Below are positions 55,302 to 63,076 of a stretch of DNA of 64,000 bases, piece by piece; within the stretch, counting starts at the first letter, position 1, and the number at the start of each line of letters is the position of its first letter. The stretch comes from Calendula officinalis (Eukaryota; Streptophyta; Magnoliopsida; Asterales; Asteraceae). The position numbers were made by a program, and so were the translations under genes. Under the pieces are notes generated by a model, which saw only the letters and a program-made list of their open reading frames with translations, was not told the DNA's origin and searched no databases. The DNA lies in contig OY970821.1 in assembly GCA_963853835.1 (NCBI GenBank), positions 54,084,640-54,148,639 on the forward strand, given 5' to 3'.

Positions 55302-56428
55302 CTCTTCAATATCCAAGATTGTGTGACAAAAGGTGCTATACTAAAACATTCATAACTTTCAGCTCGGGTGTCCGTTTCACGCCCACGAGTAACCAAAATA
55401 GCTGGTTCGTTCGTCACTGCCAAGAACAAGTTTGACCCGAACTCTTCACTGTTCCCGGCCCGAACTTCTTTTTCTGCCCGAACTTCAACCTCGGCCAGAA
55501 CTTCAACCTCGGCCCGAAAATCATCCTCGGCCCGAACACCGAACTTCGGCCCGAACACCACTTCGGCACGAACACCATTTCGGCCCGAACATCCCACTTC
55601 GGCCCGAACACCACTTCGGCCCGAACATCCCTATTCGGCCCGAACTCTTCAATATCCAAGATTGTGTGACAAAATGTGCTATACAAAAACATTCATAACT
55701 TTCAGCTCGGGTGACCGTTTCACGCCCACGAGTAACCAAAATAGGTGGTTCGTTCATCACTGCCAAAAGCAAGTTCGGCCCAAACTCTTCACTGTTCCCG
55801 GCCCGAACTTCATTTTCGGCCCGAACTTCAACCTCGGCCCGAATTTCAACCTCGGCCCGAAATCCGACCTCGGCCCGAACTTCAACCTCGGCCCGAACAT
55901 CATCCTCGGCCCGAACACCGAACTTCGGCCCGAACACCACTTCGGCCAGAATATCCCACTTCGGGCCGAACACCACTTCGGCCCGAACATCCCTCTTCGG
56001 CCCGAACACTTCAATATCCAAGATTGTGTGACAAAAGGTGCTATACTAAAACATTCATAACTTTCAGCTCGGGTGTCCGTTTCACGCCCACGAGTGACCA
56101 AAATAGCTGGTTCGTTCGTCACTGCCAAGAACAAGTTCGGCCCGAACTCTTCACTGTTCCCGGCCCGAACTTCATTTTCGGCCCGAACTTCAACCTCGGC
56201 CCGAACTTCAACCTCGGCCCGAACTCCGACCTCGGCCCGAACTTCAACCTTAGCCCGAACATCATCCTCGGCCCGAACACCGAACTTCGGCCCGAACACC
56301 ACTTCGGCCCGAACACCACTTCGGCCCGAACATCCCACTTCGGCCTGAACACCACTTCGGCCCGAACATCCCTCTTCGGCCCGAACTCTTCAATATCCAA
56401 GATTGTGTGACAAAAGGTGCTATACTAA
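55302..56428 (+). repeat. Higher-order repeat unit 5, copy C, cut by the insertion
   Basis: Three monomers begin the same series (343, 362 bp). The third module ends at GTGCTATACTAA (56417-56428), about 40 bp in, where the retrotransposon starts. The interruption falls within the module, so the array probably continued here before the insertion. Confidence 0.88.
56424..56428 (+). other. Candidate 5 bp target-site duplication, left copy (ACTAA)
   Basis: These are the last five satellite bases before the LTR. LTR retrotransposons usually duplicate 4-6 bp at the target. The module normally continues as ACTAAAACATTC, so the right-hand flank beyond the window should read ACTAAAACATTC. The right copy is not in view. 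Confidence 0.55.
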
Positions 56429-58609
56429 TGTAACTCCTTGAAATTTTAATAATGAAATAATATTAAATTAATCATCATATTTAAATTAACTATAATAAAG
56501 TTAGACCGTTCATATTATTTAGGCGACCTGTAATTAAACGGTTCGGTTTTATTAGACGTTAATTAAGTTAGACATGTCAGGTTAACTAATTCAGAAATTA
56601 TTATTTACCGTTATTATTTATTAATTCTTTTATTAAAATGGGTAAATAAATAGTTAGTCGTCTCGTAAGTTTTAGACGACATTTAATTAGTCGGTTCATC
56701 ATTTAGACTTTATTTAGTTGCGTGAGCGTTTCGAGTTAATCCGGTTCGTTGTTTCAAATGATCGAGTTTATTTGTGTTGGGACAAAAGTGGGAGAGCCCG
56801 AGATCAATTGGAGGGTAGGCCGGCCAAGGGCCGAACTATGTCGGGCTAGCAAGCGGACTTAAAGCCTTGTATCAAATTAGCCAAATTAGATGTATTAAGG
56901 GAATAACCCATTAATCCCCACCCTAATCCGCCGTTTTTGACATTCCCCAAAACACCGTCCCTACTCGTTTCTGGTTTCCTCCACCGGCGACAAGCAAGCA
57001 GATTGTTAATATTATTTGATGACGGTGGTTTTCCATTCAAATGTTTTCGTTCGATCATTTCTAATTAAAGTGGGGACTAACATGTTTATATGTGAGGGGC
57101 GTTTGAAGTGGTTGTGAGAAGTAAGGAGGAAAATTGTGTAGACAACATCTGTCCTTCCAAATATGAGGAGAATTACACCACAGACCCACAAGCATGTGGT
57201 AGTCGGTGAGGGAGCTTCTTGGTAATTTTGGTTATGGCAAGCATGTTGTAGTTCGATCCTTCCTATTTATTTTTCTTGTTCTCGTCGACAAGCTACACCG
57301 GATCAAGCAGCTTCAATTTCCGTTAATTCCTAGTCTCGTGCTTCAATTTCCTTTTTCCTCAATTGATTATCTATGGTGAATGTCTCGTTTCTGATTTGTG
57401 TGGTTCTTAGTGTTGCGGGATTGATCGAGAAGAGAAGAGGATAAGAACTAAGGGCTGTGAACAAGTGGAGGACACGAGCTAAGGATTCTATTTCGGTAGT
57501 CACATCCTTTTAATTTTTGCTTATCCCTTTCCTTTGTGTTTTGAGTTTAATAGCCTGTGATGGTGTAGAGATTTGCAGGAGAGTACCGAGCCATTGAGGG
57601 CTCGGGTTTGTGCTTGTTGTGCATTCTATTGTTGGCTTGGTCTTTCGATCGTTTAATAGCCAATGTCCCCGTTTTCCAAATTGGTAATCGGGTCTAGAAT
57701 AATCTGTTTTGGGTTATTATTCTAGCGGGTTTCGTGGTTCTGATTGTTGTCATGTTGGTTTCTGATTTTTAGTCGGGTTTTGGGTTGGGCTAAAACCGTG
57801 GTCATTTTAGCTAAACGTTATTAACCGAAAAACCGGGAACCGAACCTGTAAGGTTCTTGGTTCCCTAAGCCGAAACCTATTGTTAAACAAAAGATTAAGT
57901 TTATTGAAAACATGTTTATGAAACTATAAATGAGTTCCGAGACTATCGGGTGTCTCGGGAATAAGCGGGTTGTTGTCGGGATTCAAATTGGGTTTAAACA
58001 TCAAACTGAAATTGTGGCAGAATCTGTTCGCCATGTTTAAGTCCGTTTTTAACACACTTAAAATACGTTTTTGGATTTTTGGTCTGTGTTGGTCTCTAGG
58101 TTTCTGAGTCCACTTTCCAACGACGCTGACGGATCGTTAATCTGATTCACGCTTTAAAAGTTATTGCTGTTTTAGTAAACCTTCGCCGGAGAGTTTTCGG
58201 TTCAGCTATTCTGTCTCGTGAGCCTATTTTGAGCCTTTTCCGTTTGGATCTAGCTTCCGAAGTCTTCTGTAAAATTGTAGTCCTCTGAGTCATTTAACTA
58301 TCGTAAAAATTTGATTAATATCTAGTCAGCGGTTTGAGAGTTATAGCCGTTCCCGCGAAAATGCTGAGTGCTGTTTAGTTTCTGCTGAAACAACCTTTGA
58401 GTCTAATCCTAACCCGAGTTTCCTTGTACATTGTAGGACCTTCTAGGACCGGTTAGAGACGCTCTTCAGTACCGAGGATATTTAGGAGCTTACGGTTATT
58501 CGAGGTGGGTAATCTCACTATAAACTTGTACTTACTTACGATTCATGATTTTGTGCTATGTGTTGTGAATTGTCTTGTTGATTGAGCTTGAGTATTGATT
58601 GGGTGATTT

Positions 58610-58690
58610 ATTTGAGTTACCTTTGATTTGAGTTATCTGTAATTTGAGTTATCTGGAGCCTGAGTTATCTGAGTTTTGAGTTCTTGAGTT
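58610..58690 (+). repeat. Short imperfect TTGAGTTATCTG repeats in the LTR
   Basis: Four to six imperfect copies of TTGAGTTATCT or TGAGTT follow each other just upstream of the hairpin pair. Short direct repeats upstream of the LTR promoter often act as enhancer-like elements in plant retrotransposons. That role is inference here. Confidence 0.6.
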
Positions 58691-58722
58691 AAAACATTAA
58701 ACATAATATACTTGAGTTGTCT

Positions 58723-58746
58723 TGGCACCGAAGAGTACTGGTGCCA
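58723..58746 (+). promoter_or_regulatory. LTR hairpin 1 (7 bp stem, 10 nt loop)
   Basis: TGGCACC and GGTGCCA are perfectly complementary and enclose the loop GAAGAGTACT. It lies about 100 bp upstream of the candidate TATA box. It could be a structured element or a palindromic protein-binding site. Confidence 0.65.
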
Positions 58747-58756
58747 GACGTTTTGA

Positions 58757-58784
58757 CTCAACACCGAAGAGTACAGGTGTTGAG
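58757..58784 (+). promoter_or_regulatory. LTR hairpin 2 (9 bp stem, 10 nt loop)
   Basis: CTCAACACC and GGTGTTGAG are perfectly complementary and enclose the loop GAAGAGTACA. This is almost the same loop as hairpin 1 at 58723-58746, on a stem of different sequence. The two are separated by 10 bp. Confidence 0.65.
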
Positions 58785-58843
58785 CCTTGAGTGGTGTGAG
58801 GCGGGTCGAGGTTGATCTCTCAGCCCAAGTCACACCGGCGCGC

Positions 58844-58851
58844 TATATAAA
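58844..58851 (+). promoter_or_regulatory. Candidate TATA box of the LTR promoter
   Basis: TATATAAA follows the GC-rich stretch CACCGGCGCGC. It lies about 435 bp before the LTR end and 60 bp after hairpin 2. It is the best TATA match I saw in the right part of the LTR. If used, transcription would start near 58875-58885, which would define the U3/R boundary. Confidence 0.5.
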
Positions 58852-58986
58852 TTAAAATCTGAGAAATAAACTTGAGTAATTGAGAATTGAGTAGAGTCCT
58901 TAGGGATCACTTATGTGACTTGAGTTGTTTGTACTTACGTGTTTATTTTGGTATTATTCACTCAGCGGTGGCTGACCCCAAACACT

Positions 58987-58998
58987 CCCCCCCCCCCC
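58987..58998 (+). repeat. Run of 12 C in the LTR
   Basis: A pure C homopolymer lies in the expected R/U5 part of the LTR. It is followed by TTTTGCAGGTACTAG, which resembles a splice-acceptor context. The equivalent stretch of the 3' LTR is outside the window, so its length cannot be compared. Confidence 0.85.
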
Positions 58999-59072
58999 AT
59001 TTTGCAGGTACTAGAGCAAGTGCATTGGATGACCTGATACTCGATGAGCTTTTATGGATTTGAATTCCAAAC

Positions 59073-59138
59073 GTTTATTTTGAGTCAAATGTTTTTAAAA
59101 CGATTATTTTATTTTGAGTCAAATATTTTTAAAACAAC
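59073..59138 (+). repeat. Direct repeat of about 33 bp x 2 near the LTR end
   Basis: Two adjacent copies share TTATTTTGAGTCAAAT followed by TTTTTAAAAC, at about 59075 and 59109, with small differences. It is AT-rich and has no obvious role. Confidence 0.7.
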
Positions 59139-59289
59139 TATTTTATTTATTCCGCATTTAAAACTATGAGACGGTTTATTTCTATATTTATGAGTTGGGA
59201 CCTTTGAGTTACTTGTACTTTGGGAAAAATGATTATTTTATTCATTTAAAATTTTTTAAATTTTGCATGATTTTTGGGATGTTACAAGT

Positions 59290-59301
59290 TGGTATCAGAG
59301 C
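59290..59301 (+). other. Primer-binding site, tRNA-iMet type
   Basis: TGGTATCAGAGC is complementary over 12 nt to the 3' end of plant initiator-methionine tRNA (ending GCTCTGATACCA). It sits 3 bp after the end of the 5' LTR, the usual place for minus-strand priming. The following bases (TCTGGC) no longer match the tRNA. Confidence 0.93.
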
Positions 59302-60996
59302 TCTGGCTTGAGAGAATTGGGTTCACAAGGGGTGGATTCCAAACTCAAGTCGAAACACGAGTTTTCAAAATGAGTCTTCAAAAGTGTTTTTAAAATGAGT
59401 CCAAATCCAAATCGAGAAGCAGCGCATCACAACGACCTTATGCCTCTAGTACTTATTTATGAGTTATTTAGTTTATTAAAAACGTCGCGAGTGACATTGA
59501 TTACTAAGATAATATAATAAAATTAACTCGAGATGAGTGTGAATTGTACGACTATGTATGTATATATACTATAAGTACTGTTGTGAACTACTTGATTATG
59601 TGGATGGTATAAGGATGGGAGATTGTGGAATTTTTGAAACTGGCTCGAAACCATGACAAGGGTAGGTGCGGCTAATAATAGAGGGCCCCTATTATTATAC
59701 GCACAGGACTCATGTCTATGTTTCGAAAAGGATTCAAGGAGACCATTCGTCAAGCATCTAAGTATCATGAAAACCCTCAATTATTATATATAATAAATGA
59801 TAATAAAATCACGAAAAGAGAGTTATGAGAAAACAGTGACACCAAATGAATAAGACACTCATCAAACGCGAATTGATAAAGAGATATCAAAACATGTCAA
59901 GAGAGAGACTAATGAACCAAATTGGGTTGTTACAAATTGGGTTGAATTCTTTAAATGATTTAATTGAGTTATCGAGAACGATTGAACAATCGTTAAAGCA
60001 AAATAAATGAGAAAATAAGAAAAATGTTAAGTGATAAGGAGTTATCCAAACAAATCAAGTGAAGGTTTATTACACCAAATTGAGTAAGATTCATTAATGA
60101 TAAATTGTTATCTGGGTAATGTAGAAGTAAATTAAATGTTTGGAAATGGAGAATAAGTAATTCGTTTTGAGCGAGAAATTATGAATTATGAGAAATTAAT
60201 AAATCAAGAGATGAATGAGCGTTTATTTAAACGAATTAAATGGGAAATTATATTTAAAGTTATAAGTAACTACTAATTTGAGTCAAAATGTTTGATCTAA
60301 TAAATAGTTGTGCCGAATAAATATAACTGATTATTCAAAGTTTTCAGTAAAAAAATAAAATAAAAAATATAAGGAATTAGGTTTTATTAGTAAATGACAT
60401 CAAATGACTGGAATTGTTAATGGAGTAATAAGAAGTTATGCAATTAATTGTGTAACAGATAAAACTTTGACAGAGTTAATAAAAGTTGTAAAGCTAAAAC
60501 ATCACTAATTCTCATTGGACGAGATGAGGAACCCAAGACGAGTTAATTAATGAGTTAATTGACAAAAGAAGATTTACGAGGTAGATTCACTACAAATTTA
60601 TGAGGATTTTATTTAGTAACAAAATTGTTATATTGTAATAATAATACCAGACATGCTATGAGAATTTAATACTCAAATTTGATCAATAGATAATCGTGAA
60701 CGTGTAACGCGAAATAAATATTTGTGGTTCTAATACATGTAATAATTCTAATTTATGAGGAATTATAAAATGAATAATTGTTAACGAGAAATAATTATAA
60801 CACTATTATGAGTAATAAATTATTTTTATAAGCGATAAAATTTGATGGGTATGGGTGTGAGATGGGCGCAAAGAGTATACGTTGGGATCGGCTCAGACCT
60901 GTGCATAACAGTTTAATTATCGAGTAATTAAATGAAACCTTAAAATATGTATCGTGATTGTTTATTTCATGATGGTAGAGAGTGCCAGTTCCAAAC

Positions 60997-61029
60997 TCGG
61001 GGACGAGTTTTCTCCAAGTGGAGTTGAGT
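60997..61029 (+). repeat. Internal copy of the pre-LTR/polypurine sequence
   Basis: TCGGGGACGA...CAAGTGGAGTTGAGT here matches the element's own 3' end at 63044-63076 with about three substitutions and one 1 bp gap. It lies some 2 kb upstream and is not followed by an LTR start. It looks like a relic of another element's 3' end, or a second polypurine tract. Confidence 0.75.
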
Positions 61030-62666
61030 GGTGGTAAAAAGGGAAAATTGCCTATATTATGAGTGCGAAAAGAGAATAATTATAAAGTTGTAAATTATTA
61101 AATTCGTATTATTAAGCTAAAGGAGATTAATAAATCGAATTAGATGTGAAGAATAAAGTTTGTAAGAAGAACCCAGTCGAGAAAATTGTTGAGCCAAATT
61201 ATTATGTTGAATAATTTATATGCATGTGATTAGAGAATTTATAAAAGTAACTGAGAATAATTAAATTAATGTTATGATATAAGTATCAAATTGTAAGAAA
61301 TTCATAAATCGAGATTAATGGTGCAAATGAGAAGTGACGAGTACTATAATAATGTAAATAACGAGAAATTATCAAATTAGATTAATACGTATGCTATTAA
61401 TGAGTCGGTCATGAGAAGATCGCCATAGTAAATTATGAGGAAAATTTACGTTGTGACTGAGAAGTTACCGAGACATAAGAAATTAATAAATCAAGTTAAG
61501 CGAATACATTATTAAAATAAACAAATGAGAAAATTCTATTATGAGCAAATATTAAATTTTCACTAAGGGGATTATCAAGTTAAACTATTAAATTGAATGT
61601 CATAAAATATTATATGTTTGATTGAGTAATTATTAAATCAGGAATAGTTATTAAAATCATCAAACGTGGAAAATCTAAGTGTGTTAAATAATAAAATTTT
61701 ATTAAAATACTATGAGTTTTAAATCGTGGAAACACTAAAAATATAAAGTAATAAAAGAACTTTTAATTGAGAATGAGGATTAACCGAGTAATGGAATATA
61801 CGAGAATTAATGAGGTAATTAATTAACGAACTAATTAATCAGGCAAAGAGAAAACATTAAGTTGAGATGTTTGAAACTTAAAAATAAAAGGAGATTTATA
61901 AGTGGACAATTGGTCAAATTGATCAAGAGACAAATTAAATGTGAACAAAGTGGGAGTTAATTAATGAGCTAAATGATTAAATCGTTGAACGAGTTAATGA
62001 GTATCATTAAAATGAGTTGAACAAACAATATTAAAAAGAGTCATCAAAGAATTATTAAATACGAGTTAACAAGAGAACTAATAACGCGGTTTAAAAGAGA
62101 AATTATATGTTCGAGTAGTATGATTAATTAAACTTGATCACGCGAGGGATCGCAAAGAGTGAGAAAATGGGTATATTGTGCGACTTAGGAGAAGTCATTA
62201 AACGAGATTTGATTTAAAATGATCATATACCTTGCGTTGAGTTAAAAGCAAGTTATAGAAATCTGAGATGAGTGCATTTTGAGCATATGCAAATTGAGTA
62301 AGAGGCATGAGTTGCTTACTAAATGAGATTTCTGTGTGATAAAAACATTTCTTGAGAATATTGTGCTTGTTGTGTATTGTTTGATAGTGGTGTGAACCAC
62401 TAAATTGTTGCTTATGACTTAAACAAACTAATGTCCCATAGGGTAGAGGCATTTGAACTGCCATTCCTGGTAGAGACATGCCAAATATATAAATTTTCTG
62501 TTGCTAAAGAGTGTGGGTAATTATTTGATAGATCTATGTGGGAAGAAATCTTCCCATAAAACTTATTTTTATCACCCTGAGAGGGCCGAGTATGATTGCG
62601 AGCACGAGTTAGATGACCAAGTACCACGCCAAAATCAGTTGTCGCCACATACCATACCGTAACAAA

Positions 62667-62682
62667 TCTCCAAGTGGAGTTG
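62667..62682 (+). repeat. Third partial copy of the polypurine-adjacent motif
   Basis: TCTCCAAGTGGAGTTGA is shared with 61011-61027, and its right part is shared with the true polypurine site. The upstream CGGGGACGA portion is absent. CTCCAAGTGGAG is itself a palindrome-like 12-mer (CTCC...GGAG). Confidence 0.6.
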
Positions 62683-63062
62683 AATTGGAGATTCAACGTA
62701 ACGTTAACCAGCAACAACTCTCTTCGACTACGAGAGAAAGAAGACGCCTTCAGCAGAGTATCATGGGTTATGTTGTGCTTTTATGGACATTATTTTCATC
62801 GCTAAACCGGGATCCTTTTCGATTTTATTCTTTTAGCCTTATCGTCTTGCGTTGCCAGAGATGGAAGAATCGTATGAGCAGTTGCAAGAGCCGGAGTTCA
62901 TCTGACCGCGTAGGTCACCCTGGAGAGTCTCTCTTTCAATTCATAACCTTTTCGTGTCTCCCCACTCGAGGATGTGTGTCTTTGGCGAGCCTGAGTATGA
63001 AGATGCGAGATAGCTACCCTGAGCTTCCTTCGAGCGATGACTTCGGGGACGAAGTTTATTTC

Positions 63063-63076
63063 AAGTGGAGTTGAGT
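63063..63076 (+). other. Polypurine tract region before the 3' LTR
   Basis: AAGTGGAGTTGAGT lies immediately upstream of the 3' LTR start TGTAACGCC and is preceded by TTCGGGGACGAAG. Position and composition fit the plus-strand priming site, although two TT interruptions make it a weak purine tract. Typical plant gypsy tracts are more G-rich. Confidence 0.7.

Larger units (their letters stand above)
1..56428. repeat. Complex satellite array, about 161 monomers
   Basis: The sequence shows one continuous tandem array that is already in progress at base 1. Each monomer joins a ~130 bp unique module, starting CTCTTCAATATCCAAG and ending near CCAAGAACAAG, to a C-rich block of sub-repeats with core CGGCCCGAAC. 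I located about 161 module copies between 150 and 56428, with a mean spacing near 351 bp. Lengths are quantised (about 326, 343, 361, 379, 397 bp), reflecting gain or loss of single 17-19 bp sub-repeats. All copies are in the same orientation and no other sequence interrupts the array. The + strand is clearly richer in C than in G. No function can be read from it. Satellites of this size usually lie in pericentromeric, subtelomeric or knob heterochromatin, but the location is not visible here. I do not recognise the family. Confidence 0.97.
56429..59286 (+). repeat. 5' LTR (2858 bp)
   Basis: The left boundary is set by the switch from satellite to TGTAACTCC. The right boundary is set by GTTACA followed, after AGT, by the primer-binding site. 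The ends form the short inverted repeat TGTAAC/GTTACA. The first 944 bp align with 63077-64000 with 12 substitutions (9 transitions, 3 transversions), a 22 bp stretch missing here after about 56487, and a 42 bp stretch present here after about 56785 but missing in the 3' copy. Both indels lie at short direct repeats (AAATT and CAA), as expected of slippage or small deletions. Promoter-like elements lie in the last ~700 bp. I see no coding content in the middle part (about 57400-58600). Confidence 0.92.
59287..63076 (+). other. Non-coding internal region of the retrotransposon
   Basis: This 3790 bp region is AT-rich and, between about 59800 and 62150, markedly poor in C on the + strand. It has recurring short phrases such as GAGAAATTAT, AATTATTAAAT and TAATGAGTTAAT in loose, non-tandem order. 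I searched the readable frames for a gag zinc knuckle, DTG-type protease, YxDD reverse transcriptase, RNase H and HHCC/DDE integrase, and found none. The final ~460 bp (62613-63074) is less AT-biased and open in one frame. Its last residues read as DDFGDEVYFKWS, which resembles the tail often seen at the 3' end of gypsy polyproteins, but the rest of that frame has no recognisable domain. The region may be a transcribed spacer carrying packaging signals. Confidence 0.85.

Noticed and set aside
1..56428. Possible rDNA intergenic spacer, because of GC-rich sub-repeats next to a unique module
   Set aside because: No 18S, 5.8S, 25S or 5S sequence and no recognisable Pol I promoter occurs in 56 kb of array. 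The module is only ~130 bp.
1..56428. Telomeric or interstitial telomere repeats
   Set aside because: No runs of TTTAGGG or its complement are present.
56846..57058. A 70-residue minus-strand ORF present in both LTRs (also 63474-63686)
   Set aside because: Presence in both LTRs is automatic, because the LTRs are copies of one sequence. It is short, antisense to the element, and has no recognisable motif.
58633..58833. A 66-residue minus-strand ORF across the LTR hairpins, and an 85-residue one at 59523-59780
   Set aside because: Short frames over repeats or non-coding element sequence, with no start context or domain support.
58999..59013. TTTTGCAGGTACTAG as a real splice acceptor of a host gene
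   Set aside because: It lies inside the LTR after a poly-C run, and no exon-like ORF follows. At most it could serve a spliced element transcript.
62412..62717. Minus-strand ORFs of 93 and 101 residues (62198-62479 and 62412-62717)
   Set aside because: They lie antisense within the retrotransposon interior, overlap each other in different frames, and lack any recognisable domain.
62613..63074. A 153-residue + frame ending at the polypurine tract
   Set aside because: Only the final DDFGDEVYFKWS-like stretch recalls gypsy 3' ends. The rest has no domain, is rich in Ser/Arg/Leu of chance type, and starts at an arbitrary ATG. Kept as a note under the internal region.
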